From PALSA-968 sp964387075 (GTDB taxonomy: Bacteria; Bacteroidota; Bacteroidia; B-17B0; Aurantibacillaceae), in assembly GCA_964387075.1 (NCBI GenBank), contig CAYLVB010000004.1, forward strand, positions 186,001-250,000: a stretch of 64,000 bases of DNA, read 5' to 3'. Below, one piece after another: positions 16,706 through 26,608 of the stretch. A program made the translations under genes and the position numbers. A model generated the notes under the pieces. That model ran no database searches. It was not told where the DNA came from and saw only the letters and a program-made list of their open reading frames with translations. Each line of letters starts with the position of its first letter. Position 1 is the first letter of the stretch.

Positions 16706-17947
16706 TTATGGCTCCTGTACTTTAATGAAACTTTCGCTATCCATTAGCATTTGTGCATTACTGGCAATCACATCTTCTTTAGTAACTCCTGAAATAATTT
16801 CAGTCCACTCATTTGAACGGTTGCCAATCTTTACCTTTTGGGCTTTAAACCATCCATCTTTTTTCACGAAGACAATATATGTCATTCCTAAACTTACAAT
16901 TGAGGGAGAAGGAAGGAATAAACCAGCTTGTTTTTTATCAATTAATTTAGCCGTTACAATAGTCCCAATTTTAATTTCGTTGTTTGGATTGTTCAGATAT
17001 ACCCTCACGGTACTGCTCTTTTGATTTTCCCTGATGGTTGGTTCAATGAAATCTATTGTTGCATTAATTTCCTTGTCTGTTAACCCATCAATTTCAAGTT
17101 TCACTTTTTGTCCTTTGTTAACAGAACCAATAATGGCAGGGGAAATGTTCAATACCGCCCAAATTTTTTGAGTATCATAAATATTAAAAACAGTTTGGCC
17201 TTTAGATATATACATCCCTTCTTTTACCTGTAAAGTTTGTGTTTCGGAAACAGAAATATTCATGTTGTTGCTTCCTATTGTATTGTCGTTTGAGGATGTT
17301 ATGTCATGTAAATGGCCGGCATAAGGACTATAAACGGTTACAGTATTAAGTAGCTGCCCCGAAGATTTTATATTGTTTATCTGCTCCTGGGTTAAGCCAA
17401 GCAATAGCAATTTTTTTTCTGAGGCTTGAATTAACGTGTTATTTTCAGAATCATTTTTTATCAGGAAAAGCAAGTTTTCCTGTTCGGTTACTAACTCTGC
17501 ACTATAAATATCCATGAGCTTTTGTCCCTTGCCTACCGGTTGATACTTATATTTTACATAGAGCTTTTCTATTCTGCCTGATACCCGTGCTGCAATAGTA
17601 TTGCTTTGCCGTGTGTCATAAGTTATATAGCCCTTTATCAAACTTGTAGCCGGCAGCTCCTTCTCCCGGAGCTTTACCGTAGAAATATGGCTGATTACAT
17701 ATTTATTGGTAGGTTCCAATAACATGTTGAGTTCTTTATCGTCCGCCTTTTCACCTCCTGTTATTTTTTCTACGAGATCCATTCCACAAATAGGACATTG
17801 ACCAGGCTCATTTCTTATTATTTCCGGGTGCATAGGGCAGGTATATACCTTATCATCCGAATGATCTTCGTGCTTCTTTCCTGATTTATTACAAGAAAAA
17901 ATCAGTGCAAGAATCGTTAGGAATAATATGTTTATTTTCAATTTCAT
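16706..17947 (-). CDS. cusB: Second CusB-type RND adaptor
   Basis: The start is taken at ATG 17947 (MKLKINILFLTILALIFSC) because a lipobox follows directly. The longer ORF start at 17974 overlaps the upstream gene. About 413 residues. The metal-binding module VYTCPMHPEII ... GQCPICGMDLVEK lies near residues 35-65, then the adaptor core (ARVSGRIEKLYVKYKYQPV). The one-base spacing to the next cusB points to tight co-translation. It differs clearly from the other adaptor, so this is not a recent duplication. Confidence 0.9.
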   Translation of the reverse strand: MKLKINILFLTILALIFSCNKSGKKHEDHSDDKVYTCPMHPEIIRNEPGQCPICGMDLVEKITGGEKADDKELNMLLEPTNKYVISHISTVKLREKELPATSLIKGYITYDTRQSNTIAARVSGRIEKLYVKYKYQPVGKGQKLMDIYSAELVTEQENLLFLIKNDSENNTLIQASEKKLLLLGLTQEQINNIKSSGQLLNTVTVYSPYAGHLHDITSSNDNTIGSNNMNISVSETQTLQVKEGMYISKGQTVFNIYDTQKIWAVLNISPAIIGSVNKGQKVKLEIDGLTDKEINATIDFIEPTIRENQKSSTVRVYLNNPNNEIKIGTIVTAKLIDKKQAGLFLPSPSIVSLGMTYIVFVKKDGWFKAQKVKIGNRSNEWTEIISGVTKEDVIASNAQMLMDSESFIKVQEP

Positions 17948-17948
17948 T

Positions 17949-18617
17949 TTATTCTTTGCTTGCTGGCTTTCCAATTAAGTAACTAAGCTGTATTCCATAG
18001 AGTAAATTTTTTCCGCTCATTCCATTTTTTGCGAAATTGCCGGAATACAATTCGGTGATACCGTAATTACCAAAAAGTAAAATTTGGAAAATGTCCTTTT
18101 CAAACAGAGGTATATTTCCTCCAATGCCAAGAAAAGCACCAATGTTATTTTTCTTAAATTCATCTATTATATTATCACTTCCGGCATCATAAACACGACT
18201 GGCTGATAATAAGGTGTGTTGGGTTGCTCCAAGATTTATCAAGAACTCATGGCCTTTCATTAAGCCTTTGGTTTTAAACTGAGCGCCCAGGTTTACGTCC
18301 CAATAATTAAGACGGTAGCGAGGCTTGTAATCGTCCATATAATCAGTAAAAACAGCGCCTCTTTGCTGATAGCCTGTTTGGATATACGCACCCCATTTTT
18401 CCGTAAAAAAATATTCAGCCCTTAATCCTGTTCCTGGATTGAGTTTCATTCCTAATTTCATTTGAGAATCGGGCATACCACTCATGCCGGACATATTGGA
18501 AGATAAAATAGTAGAAGCCCCCAGGTTATAAGCTACTCCCAATCGAAATTTTGATTGGGAAAATGCACTGCTTGTTACAAGCAAGGTGCAGAATATGGAA
18601 AGAAATATTTTTTTCAT
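17949..18617 (-). CDS. Small outer-membrane beta-barrel, PorT-like
   Basis: Starts at ATG 18617 (MKKIFLSIFCTLLVTSSAFS signal peptide). The ATG at 18647 lies inside the preceding gene and is less likely. About 222 residues of outer-membrane barrel strands (KFRLGVAYNLGAST, GLRAEYFFTEKWGAYIQTGYQ). It has a Met-rich stretch MSGMSGMPDSQMKLGM that could touch copper. It sits between the multicopper oxidase and cusB, so a copper-linked envelope role is inferred. Confidence 0.75.
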   Translation of the reverse strand: MKKIFLSIFCTLLVTSSAFSQSKFRLGVAYNLGASTILSSNMSGMSGMPDSQMKLGMKLNPGTGLRAEYFFTEKWGAYIQTGYQQRGAVFTDYMDDYKPRYRLNYWDVNLGAQFKTKGLMKGHEFLINLGATQHTLLSASRVYDAGSDNIIDEFKKNNIGAFLGIGGNIPLFEKDIFQILLFGNYGITELYSGNFAKNGMSGKNLLYGIQLSYLIGKPASKE

Positions 18618-18633
18618 ATTAATTGTCTTTGTT

Positions 18634-20130
18634 TTAAACAACTTCAAACTGTAACATCATTCCATCATCTTCGTGTTCGAGATTGTGGCAGTGAACCACA
18701 TACTTTCCTTTATTCTGGTGAAATGTCATAATCGTTCGTACTTTTTCTCCGGGCATTACCATGAGTGTATCTTTCCAACCGGTTTCAGTTGGTATTAATG
18801 AGCTTCTTCCTCCGGTTCTATCAAGTACCTGGAATTGCATTCCATGAATGTGCATTGGATGAGGCTCATCTCCACTTGAATTGTCAAACACCCATATTTC
18901 AGTTGCTCCTGCCTGAACAGTTTCATCTATCCGGGTGGAACTATAAATCTTGTCATTGATTTTGTGCATTCCTTTCATGCTCATACCACTGTGTTCTCCG
19001 TGTCCCATGCCTGCATTGGAAATACTAAATACTCTTGTTTTTGTGGCACTGCTTTCAGGAATCGGATTTATAGCTGACAGCGTTGCCGGTAATGAAAAAG
19101 TATCTGTATCATTTTGTGCAACAGAAAATTTCATTATCCTAAATTCCTGAGTACCCTGGGCAGCTCCTCCATTAAACGTCCGGTTGATAAGAAATAAATC
19201 TGTACCTAATGCGTAAGAAGAAAAATTGATAATCAAATCAGCTCGTTCACCGGGACCAAGAATTAAAGAGTTTACTGTTTGTGGAGAGGTTAATAATCCA
19301 CCATCAGAACCAATAACAGTAAATGAGGTATTATTGCTAAGAGAAATGTTATAGATGCGGGCATTTGAACCGTTTAAAACTCTTACCCTGTAATTTCTTT
19401 TGTTAACATTCAAGTAAGGTGAACACACTCCGTTTACAGTAACATACTGCCCCATATAACCGCTCATTATTTCACCCATTTGGGGAGAATAATCAAGTGC
19501 GTAGTCGGGAAAGATACGTTTGTCTTGTATTATCAGTGGTATTTCAAAAGCTCCTGAAGGCAGGTTGAGCGATTGCTCCTCCGTATCATTCACTATGAAA
19601 ACACCCGCCAAGCCTTTAAATGCCTGTTCTGCTGTAAACCCGTGCGGATGCGGGTGATACCAGTACATTCCAGCACGTTGGTTTATTGTAAAATTGTAAT
19701 TAAAGGATGAACCAGCTTGTACAACATCATCGGGATGCCCGTCCATATTAGCAGGAATCATTAATCCATGCCAATGTATGTTAGTATGTTCTGACAAGCT
19801 ATTCTGTAAATTAATACTTACAGCACTTCCTGTGCTTGTTTGAATGGTTGGGCCAAGAATAGCACCTGACTGATAACCCATAACCTTTGAGGTCTTCCCA
19901 CTGAAGATGGAGTGTGTGGTATTTTGTGCTATGAGAGATCCCTGCCCGTTAACAACCGATGGCATTAGTAATTGAATATCGAAGGCTCCTTCAATTACAT
20001 TTACGGGGCTGACATCCATATTCATCATGCTATCCTTCCTACATGAAGAAAGGAGAAATGGGTAACTGCCCGCTAATAAAGCATAAGCAGTTCCCATTCC
20101 TGAATAACGAAGAAAATCCCTTCTGTCCAT
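18634..20130 (-). CDS. Multicopper oxidase, CueO/CopA-like, Tat-exported
   Basis: A 498-residue three-domain cupredoxin enzyme. The N-terminus has a twin-arginine motif (MDRRDFLRYSG) and a Cys at 30 after a hydrophobic stretch. All copper ligand motifs are present: HWHG (H119, H121), WYHPHPHG (H159-H163), HPMHIHG and HCHNLEHEDDGMM near the C-terminus. A Met/His-rich insert (GMGHGEHSGMSMKGMHK) resembles the Cu(I)-binding insert of CueO. It oxidises Cu(I) to the less toxic Cu(II) in the periplasm. It lies in the cus operon, 5 bp from the PKD lipoprotein gene. Confidence 0.93.
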   Translation of the reverse strand: MDRRDFLRYSGMGTAYALLAGSYPFLLSSCRKDSMMNMDVSPVNVIEGAFDIQLLMPSVVNGQGSLIAQNTTHSIFSGKTSKVMGYQSGAILGPTIQTSTGSAVSINLQNSLSEHTNIHWHGLMIPANMDGHPDDVVQAGSSFNYNFTINQRAGMYWYHPHPHGFTAEQAFKGLAGVFIVNDTEEQSLNLPSGAFEIPLIIQDKRIFPDYALDYSPQMGEIMSGYMGQYVTVNGVCSPYLNVNKRNYRVRVLNGSNARIYNISLSNNTSFTVIGSDGGLLTSPQTVNSLILGPGERADLIINFSSYALGTDLFLINRTFNGGAAQGTQEFRIMKFSVAQNDTDTFSLPATLSAINPIPESSATKTRVFSISNAGMGHGEHSGMSMKGMHKINDKIYSSTRIDETVQAGATEIWVFDNSSGDEPHPMHIHGMQFQVLDRTGGRSSLIPTETGWKDTLMVMPGEKVRTIMTFHQNKGKYVVHCHNLEHEDDGMMLQFEVV

Positions 20131-20135
20131 TTAAT

Positions 20136-20453
20136 TTAGTTAACAGTTATTGTTTTGGATGTTTCATCCATCTTTTTACTATTCTTACTCATGGTTTTTA
20201 ACTTTACCGTGTATGATCCCGCTGTGCTGTATGTATGAGAGGGATTAGCATCCATTGATGTACCTCCGTCTCCAAATTCCCACTCATAATGGTGAGCATC
20301 CATCGAGCAGGTACTTGTAAAACTCACCGATTGACCGGCATTAATTGTTGTTGGGCTGGCATCGAAACAGGCCATTGGCTTTTTCATACAAGAGGCTAAG
20401 CCAAGTAATCCGACTAAGGCCACCATTGATGCGATTTTAGTTGTTGCTTTCAT
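20136..20453 (-). CDS. Small PKD-domain lipoprotein
   Basis: The start at ATG 20453 gives MKATTKIASMVALVGLLGLASC, a lipoprotein signal, and 105 residues in all. One PKD domain fills the rest (YEWEFGDGGTSMDANPSHTYSTAG). Met and Cys (SCMKKPMACF, TCSMDAHHYEW) are frequent. It is co-transcribed with the multicopper oxidase and cusC, so it may assist copper handling at the cell envelope, but nothing direct shows it. Confidence 0.75.
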   Translation of the reverse strand: MKATTKIASMVALVGLLGLASCMKKPMACFDASPTTINAGQSVSFTSTCSMDAHHYEWEFGDGGTSMDANPSHTYSTAGSYTVKLKTMSKNSKKMDETSKTITVN

Positions 20454-20481
20454 TTTTTGTTTTTTATTTATGGTTAAACAT

Positions 20482-21792
20482 TTATTTAATTTCCAGCTCT
20501 TTTTCATATTGTACCTGGAGCTGAAGCAGGTTATTCAAAAGGTCAAGGTATCCGAGTTGTGCCACTTTTAAATTTTGCCAGGCATCAAGGGCCATAAACA
20601 ATTCTTCCGTATTCTGTTCATAAGCCAGCAATGTAACCTGGTAGTTTTTTCGCATGGAGGGAATGATTGTTTTTTCATAAAGTGCAATCTGTTCCTTTTT
20701 ATTTTTAATTTGAGATTTCAAACGCTGAAGGATTCCACTTGTGTTATTAACCATTGCCTGCTGCTGGCTCGTTACAGCTTCTATTTCATAGTTAAGACCC
20801 GCTACGGATGATTTATACATTTTAGACGACCAGGGAGCAATTGGAATGGTCATCATGGCCATAAGGCTAAACTGCTGCGGTTGTGTTCCCAAAGCGAACA
20901 TGTGGTCATACTTAATTCCAAAATCCGGTCTTCGCTTGGATTGCTCATAAAGCTGTTTAGCTTTTAATAAATTGACGTTCTGACTTAATACTTTGTAATC
21001 GCTGCGATTCGATGAAATAGTAGTAGTATCTACAATAGAAACTTCATAGCCTTTTAAAACAATTGTAGTATCTATCTCAAATTCTATATTCTTGTCTCTA
21101 TTCATCAACGTGTTTAAATTTATCATGGCTTGCTTTATTTCCGTTTCAGCCATCAGTTTCATTTGCTGAACATCACCCAACATAGCCTTCGCTTTGTAGT
21201 AAGAATTGAGTTTATCCATTCCATAGGTGTATCTGATTTCAGTTGATTTGATGATGTAATCAATAAGTTCTTCACTCTCATTCAGAATTTTCAGCTTTTT
21301 TTTCATCACCTGCAATTCGGAATAATTCATTTTTGCCATACCGAACATTTCATTTCTTGTGGCATTTTTTGTTTCCTTCTCCACGCTTGACATACTTTGC
21401 ATGTATGAAGCATTCGCATTTAATTTTTTTGTATTGGAAAACATTTGTTGTGCAGAAATCATAAATGAACCCATGCCCGGAGAAGCTGAGTGTGCGCCTT
21501 CTCCCTTCCACATGGAAACATTGTAAGGTGTCATAAAAAAACCTGCACCTATCTGAGGCGGTTCCAGTGATTTTGCTCCGGCAGCATAAGAATTGTAAGC
21601 ATTAATCTGAGCATCATACATTTTTAGCTCAGGATTATTTTTTTCAATTCGGCTTAATACGCTGTCAATGGTAAGCACCTGCGCCCACCCTGATAAAGGA
21701 AAAATGCAGATAACAAGAATGCTAATTCTTAAAAACTGATTTATATTTTCTGAATATTTATTCATATTGCTTTGATATTTACTTCTCTGCAT
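20482..21792 (-). CDS. cusC: CusC/TolC-family outer-membrane efflux protein
   Basis: About 436 residues with a signal peptide (ISILVICIFPLSGWAQ) and two TolC-like halves (TIDSVLSRIEKNNPEL near the start, QLGYLDLLNNLLQLQVQYEKEL at the end) with long coiled coils. The start ATG overlaps the stop of the cusA 3' part as TAATG, so translation is coupled. An internal ATG at 21765 would also keep the signal. It forms the outer-membrane channel of the Cu/Ag pump. Confidence 0.88.
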   Translation of the reverse strand: MQRSKYQSNMNKYSENINQFLRISILVICIFPLSGWAQVLTIDSVLSRIEKNNPELKMYDAQINAYNSYAAGAKSLEPPQIGAGFFMTPYNVSMWKGEGAHSASPGMGSFMISAQQMFSNTKKLNANASYMQSMSSVEKETKNATRNEMFGMAKMNYSELQVMKKKLKILNESEELIDYIIKSTEIRYTYGMDKLNSYYKAKAMLGDVQQMKLMAETEIKQAMINLNTLMNRDKNIEFEIDTTIVLKGYEVSIVDTTTISSNRSDYKVLSQNVNLLKAKQLYEQSKRRPDFGIKYDHMFALGTQPQQFSLMAMMTIPIAPWSSKMYKSSVAGLNYEIEAVTSQQQAMVNNTSGILQRLKSQIKNKKEQIALYEKTIIPSMRKNYQVTLLAYEQNTEELFMALDAWQNLKVAQLGYLDLLNNLLQLQVQYEKELEIK

Positions 21793-23744
21793 TAATGTTT
21801 CGCATCCAATACATCAATTTTCCCCAATTTTTTTAATTCATATTCTTTCGTCATTAAAAAAATCAGGGGTGTTACTAATAATATATGAATGGAAGATGTA
21901 AAAACACCACCAATCATAGGAAGAACGATAGGTTTCATTACATCGCTTCCAACACCTGAACTCCATAGAATAGGAACAAGACCAAAAAGCGAAACGCACA
22001 CCGTCATAATTTTAGGGCGAAGGCGTTTAGCTGCTCCTGCAATCACATATTCACGCAGATCATCTTTTGTAATTGTTTCCCTGGAATTGCCTTTGGCAGT
22101 TACCAACTGCTGCATGGCATCATTCAGATAAATAACCATCACAATTCCGGTTTCAACCGCTAAACCAAAGAGAGCTATGAATCCAACTGCTACGGCAACA
22201 GAAAGATTCACATGCCAGAAATATATCATGTATGCTCCACCTATAAGTGCGAAAGGAATTGTTATCAGGCTAAAAAAGGCTTCTCTTGCAGAGTGGAATG
22301 CAAAATACATGGATATAAAAATGATTACCAGTACTACCGGAATAATGAGCTTTAGTGTGCGTTCACCACGTATCAGGTTTTCGTATTGCCCACTCCATTC
22401 AATGTAATATCCCTTTGGAAGTTTGGTTAGCATTTGGTTTAGCTTCTTCTTGGAATCTTCTACCACACTTGCTAAATCACGCTCTCTTACATTAAATAAT
22501 ACCGAACCACGAAGCATCGCATTTTCTGAATTAATCATGGGAGGGCCTTCTGTTAAGGCTATTTCTGCAACTGATTCAAGTGGAATAGAACCGTAATTCA
22601 TCGTTTGTATTTGCAATCGCTTTAGCTTGTTAATATTATCCCGGAAATCCTGTCCAAACCTGGCATTTACAGAAAAGCGCTGCCGTCCTTCCACCGTTGT
22701 GGTCAGTTTCATGCCTCCCAATGCACTTTCTATAAAGCTGTTTACATCATCTATTGATAAATTGTATCGGGCTATTTCTTCTCTTTTTATTTTAATGTCA
22801 AGGTATTTTCCACCGGTAATGGGTTCAACAAATAGATCCTTAACACCATCAATACCCATTAGTTCGCCTTTTATAATCTGAGCGAATTTGTTTATAGTGT
22901 CTAAATTTTGCCCATACACTTTTAATCCTACATCAGTTCTCACACCGGTTGAAAGCATATTAATACGGTTAATGATGGGCTGTGTCCAGCCATTTGTTAC
23001 ACCTGGTATTTGCAGTTTTGAATTAAGCTCGTTAATAATATCATCCTTTGTTAGCCCGTCCCTCCACTCAGCTCGTGGCTTTAGTAATATGATGGTTTCA
23101 ATCATACTGATGGGAGAATTGTCCGTAGCTGTACTGGCTCGTCCTGCTTTTCCCAGCACATTTTTCACTTCGGGAACTTCTTTGATTAACTTATCCTGCA
23201 CTTGAAGTATTCGCTTTACCTCCGAGTTGGAAACGTCCGGCAATGTTACCGGCATAAAAAGTATAGAGCCTTCATCAAGCGGGGGCATAAATTCACGGCC
23301 TAAGCTCATAATGAGCGGTATGCTGATAAGAAGGGCAATAATGTTTATTCCTATTGTTGTTTTGCGCCATTTGATACATTTTCTGATAACTGGCTCATAA
23401 ACTCTCTCTAAGAAACGGTTCACCGGATTCGCTGATTCAGGCTTAAATCTGCCCTTCATAAATAAAGAAATCAGAACCGGGGCTAACGTAACAACGAGAA
23501 TCGCATCCACGATCATGATAAATGTTTTTGTGAATGCTAAAGGATGAAACAGTTTTCCTTCTTGTCCGGTAAGTAAGAAAACCGGAAGAAAGGAGGTAAT
23601 AATAATTATGGTGGAAAAGAAAACACCCCTTGAAACCTGTTTGCAGGCACGTTCAATAATGCTGATGCGCTCTGCTTCAGGGATTTTCCTGTATTCGTTC
23701 TTTGAACTGAATTTCCTGGTTATATTTTCAAACAGCTTTTTCAT
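21792..23744 (-). CDS. cusA: CusA-type RND pump, C-terminal part (split gene)
   Basis: A 650-residue protein that covers the RND pump from the loop before TM5 to the end (FFSTIIIITSFLPVFLLTGQEGKLFHPLAFTKT through the last helices). Its start ATG overlaps the stop of the N-terminal part as ATGA, in a -1 frame. Normal CusA is one chain of about 1040 residues. The break lies in the cytosolic loop between TM4 and TM5, with about 25 extra charged residues. Both parts read cleanly, so a real two-chain pump is possible. A single-base assembly error is the alternative. Confidence 0.85.
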   Translation of the reverse strand: MKKLFENITRKFSSKNEYRKIPEAERISIIERACKQVSRGVFFSTIIIITSFLPVFLLTGQEGKLFHPLAFTKTFIMIVDAILVVTLAPVLISLFMKGRFKPESANPVNRFLERVYEPVIRKCIKWRKTTIGINIIALLISIPLIMSLGREFMPPLDEGSILFMPVTLPDVSNSEVKRILQVQDKLIKEVPEVKNVLGKAGRASTATDNSPISMIETIILLKPRAEWRDGLTKDDIINELNSKLQIPGVTNGWTQPIINRINMLSTGVRTDVGLKVYGQNLDTINKFAQIIKGELMGIDGVKDLFVEPITGGKYLDIKIKREEIARYNLSIDDVNSFIESALGGMKLTTTVEGRQRFSVNARFGQDFRDNINKLKRLQIQTMNYGSIPLESVAEIALTEGPPMINSENAMLRGSVLFNVRERDLASVVEDSKKKLNQMLTKLPKGYYIEWSGQYENLIRGERTLKLIIPVVLVIIFISMYFAFHSAREAFFSLITIPFALIGGAYMIYFWHVNLSVAVAVGFIALFGLAVETGIVMVIYLNDAMQQLVTAKGNSRETITKDDLREYVIAGAAKRLRPKIMTVCVSLFGLVPILWSSGVGSDVMKPIVLPMIGGVFTSSIHILLVTPLIFLMTKEYELKKLGKIDVLDAKH

Positions 23745-25021
23745 TTCTTGTGATCCGGGTTATTTTGCCATTCGGAAAGATGGCGGTAAGCGTTTTCCGA
23801 CATGATTATACCATTATCAACAATTACTCCGATAGCTAATGCAATACCGGTTAAAGACATAATGTTAGATGATATTCCAAATGCGTTCAGCAGAATAAAA
23901 CTGATGGCTATTGTAATCGGTATTTGAATGATAATGCTTAAAGCACTTCTTCCATGAAAGAGGAAAATGATAACAATAAGGCAAACGGCAATAATTTCTT
24001 CCAGCAGCTTTCCTTTTATATTTTCAATTGTAGCTTCAATCAGTTCACTACGGTCGTAAGCAACTTTTAATTTTACTCCTTCCGGTAATCCCTTTTCTAC
24101 ATCCTTCATTTTTTCCTTAATTGCAGTAATTACTTTATCAGCATTTTCACCATAACGCATTACAACAATGCCGCCCACTACCTCTCCTTCACCATTTTCA
24201 TCAAATATTCCTAACCTGAGATCGCCTCCCATCTGAACATCTCCAATGTCTTTTACTTTTATTGATATGGTATTGTAGTTTCCAACGGCTATATTTTCTA
24301 TATCTTCTTTGCTTTTGATATAACCTAAGCCTCTGATGATATAACCCATATCGCTCATCTCAAATTTTCTCCCACCTACATCATTATTGTTTTCTTTTAC
24401 TTTATTCATCACATCCATCAGGGAAATGTTATAATATTTCAGCTTTAGGGGATCCACTACAAGCTGGTATTGTTTCTCAAACCCACCAAAGGAAGCCACT
24501 TCAGATACTCCCGATACGGTTTGTAAGGCAAACTTGATATACCAGTCCTGTAAAGCTCTTTGTTCTCCGAGGTCTAAACCTTTGGCATCAAGCGTGTACC
24601 AAAAAACATGTCCAACGCCTGTTCCATCTGGTCCCAAAGTTGGGGTGATACCCTGTGGCAATAGACGTTGGGCAAAATTAAGGCGTTCCATTACCCGTGT
24701 TCTTGCCCAATAAATATCTACATCATCTTCAAAAATCACATACACAAAGCTCATCCCGAACATGGATGTACCCCGTATGTTTTTTACATGAGGCACTCCC
24801 TGAAGATTACTGACAAGCGGGTATGTTACCTGGTCTTCTATTACCTGCGGACTTCTACCCATCCATTCAGTAAAAACAATTACCTGGTTTTCCGATAAGT
24901 CAGGGATAGCATCAATAGGATTTTCCCTGACAGAGAAAATACCCCATACCAACATTCCGGCAGCGATTAAAAGCACTACCAGTTTGTTTCGGATAGATAA
25001 TTCGATGAGCTTTTGTACCAC
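23741..25021 (-). CDS. cusA: CusA-type RND pump, N-terminal part (split gene)
   Basis: A 426-residue protein with TM1, the first porter loop and TM2-TM4 of a heavy-metal RND pump. It carries the signature IDAIPDLSENQVIVFTEWMG and GIALAIGVIVDNGIIMSENA in TM4, which includes the proton-relay Asp. It ends shortly after TM4 (EWQNNPDHKK). With the following gene it makes up a complete CusA. It exports Cu(I)/Ag(I) from periplasm and cytosol, driven by protons. Confidence 0.88.
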   Translation of the reverse strand: MVQKLIELSIRNKLVVLLIAAGMLVWGIFSVRENPIDAIPDLSENQVIVFTEWMGRSPQVIEDQVTYPLVSNLQGVPHVKNIRGTSMFGMSFVYVIFEDDVDIYWARTRVMERLNFAQRLLPQGITPTLGPDGTGVGHVFWYTLDAKGLDLGEQRALQDWYIKFALQTVSGVSEVASFGGFEKQYQLVVDPLKLKYYNISLMDVMNKVKENNNDVGGRKFEMSDMGYIIRGLGYIKSKEDIENIAVGNYNTISIKVKDIGDVQMGGDLRLGIFDENGEGEVVGGIVVMRYGENADKVITAIKEKMKDVEKGLPEGVKLKVAYDRSELIEATIENIKGKLLEEIIAVCLIVIIFLFHGRSALSIIIQIPITIAISFILLNAFGISSNIMSLTGIALAIGVIVDNGIIMSENAYRHLSEWQNNPDHKK

Positions 25022-25031
25022 AGCTAATAAA

Positions 25032-25607
25032 CTATTTAATGGTTTCTTTTACCTCTCCACATTGAAGCATTTCATCTCCGAAGTATGGATTTTTTATATC
25101 TTCATTTTCGCTCAACCAATAGCCACCTTTATTATCATTTGCCATAGGGCAGAAATCATAGTAAAGTGTTTTTCCTCCGCCAAATGTTTTTACCAAAGCG
25201 AGCATTCCTTCAGACAAAGACCCTAAGTGTTCTCTTTGATGAGCCAGTTCAGGTGTTTCTGCAATATGTTCTGCATTCTCTTTCACTTTTCCAATCTGCT
25301 CATTCCAAACGGTTTTTTGTTCGGTAGAAAATGCTGACGTGTCTGCACTATTAACTGCATCCACCATTGCCTTGGCTCCGGCTTTTGCTTCATCAAAATT
25401 TGCGGCCACCAATGCGTTTTTAAGATGTATGTAATGCTGAACGATAGGATCTATTAAACTTGGAGTGCTGGGTGAAGCTGCTTCACCTTCTGTGTGTTGA
25501 TGTTCAGCGGATTCATTGTTGGTCTCTGAGGATTCATTGTTTCCGCATGCCCATAATAATACTGACATTGCAAGGGCTGAACCGAATTTAATTGCTTTAG
25601 TTTTCAT
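25032..25607 (-). CDS. DUF3347 copper-binding lipoprotein
   Basis: A 191-residue lipoprotein (lipobox VLLWACG). The body is a helical DUF3347 domain (HYIHLKNALVAANFDEAKAG). The C-terminal motif YDFCPMANDNKGGYWLSE followed by NPYFGDEMLQCG is the known metal-binding tail seen fused to CusB proteins in Bacteroidota. It stands 10 bp before cusA and is probably a periplasmic metallochaperone for the pump. Confidence 0.85.
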   Translation of the reverse strand: MKTKAIKFGSALAMSVLLWACGNNESSETNNESAEHQHTEGEAASPSTPSLIDPIVQHYIHLKNALVAANFDEAKAGAKAMVDAVNSADTSAFSTEQKTVWNEQIGKVKENAEHIAETPELAHQREHLGSLSEGMLALVKTFGGGKTLYYDFCPMANDNKGGYWLSENEDIKNPYFGDEMLQCGEVKETIK

Positions 25608-25644
25608 ACTCTTTTGTTTTTAATTATTGGTTTTAAAAATTGAT

Positions 25645-26001
25645 TTAGTGTTTACCATCTTTTTTACAGCAATCATGTAGCTTACTGTAAGCATTGGCAT
25701 CAGCAGGCATATCATCCGCGTCATAACCAGCCATTGTTATAGCTTTTTTAATTTTTTCGATACTTGTTTTATCGGGATCATAAGTTACTTCAACCGTCTT
25801 GGTTTTAACATCTAATTTAGATTTGTTAACTCCTTCTTCCTTTGACAATGCTTTTTCAATAGTTGACTTGCACATACCGCAAACAGCGGAAGTTTTTATT
25901 TCAACCTTTTCTGATTTCTTTTCGTTTTTGTTTTGAGCAAACACACTTGTTATGTTGATTATGCTCAAACAAATTGCTGCAATTAAAATTTTTGTTTTCA
26001 T
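25645..26001 (-). CDS. Periplasmic HMA-domain metallochaperone
   Basis: A 118-residue protein with signal peptide (to VFAQ) and one HMA domain with AVCGMCKSTIEKAL as the metal site (CxxC). The C-terminus adds a CC pair (LHDCCKKDGKH). It resembles CopZ/MerP-type carriers but is exported, so it would shuttle Cu(I) in the periplasm to the CusCBA pump. Confidence 0.85.
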   Translation of the reverse strand: MKTKILIAAICLSIINITSVFAQNKNEKKSEKVEIKTSAVCGMCKSTIEKALSKEEGVNKSKLDVKTKTVEVTYDPDKTSIEKIKKAITMAGYDADDMPADANAYSKLHDCCKKDGKH

Positions 26002-26014
26002 TTTTATTTGATTT

Positions 26015-26608
26015 TTAGTGGTTATGGTTTTGTTCTAAGTAATTTCCTTTTGGCCCAATGCCGAATTTGTGTACCAATCCCGCTCCGTGATGCCCTGCAA
26101 TACTCACTGAAATAGCAGTAATTAATAAAATAAGTGCTGTTGCTATTTCAATGACTTTTTTCTTTTTAAATAGTGCAAAGAGTTTTAAAGCGCTGGCCAG
26201 TCCCGCAAGCCATATTGTATAAGATGCAAACCGTTCATGGGATTCTAATAGATCTGTTGCTGCCGGGCTTATAGGAACCGTATGCGGATGCAAAATGGAA
26301 GATGCCACGTAAGCTCCGATAAATCCAAATATGGTAATTCCGGCTACCAAGTAGTGCAATATTTTGTTTTCTGAAAACAAAGCGATTAACTGAATGATGG
26401 CTGCCACTATTAACAGAACAATTGGAAAATGTACAGCAAGCGGATGATAGGATGGAAAATCATTTGTCCCAACTGGTAAAGTAATATTTGCATCGTGTTT
26501 ATGCCCACCATGTGCCAACAAATCAGAAGCAGAAATGAGCGTAATGGCTATAAATAGCACGTACAGAAGACCTCTCTTCCTTATGTTATAATTTCTCATG
26601 GGCTTCAT
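26015..26608 (-). CDS. DUF2231-type membrane protein with His-rich N-terminus
   Basis: A 197-residue protein with a signal-like first helix, then HGGHKHD, then a four-helix DUF2231-like domain (YHPLAVHFPIVLLIVAAI ... IAGHHGAGLVHKFGIGP). Conserved His in helices 1 and 4 suggest haem or metal binding, as proposed for this family. Its start overlaps the stop of the upstream gene by four bases. Confidence 0.75.
   Translation of the reverse strand: MKPMRNYNIRKRGLLYVLFIAITLISASDLLAHGGHKHDANITLPVGTNDFPSYHPLAVHFPIVLLIVAAIIQLIALFSENKILHYLVAGITIFGFIGAYVASSILHPHTVPISPAATDLLESHERFASYTIWLAGLASALKLFALFKKKKVIEIATALILLITAISVSIAGHHGAGLVHKFGIGPKGNYLEQNHNH

Noticed and set aside
23735..23750. Programmed frameshift joining the two cusA parts
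   Set aside because: The join reads AAG AAA TGA without a canonical slippery heptamer before the stop. Coupled re-initiation or a sequence error is simpler.
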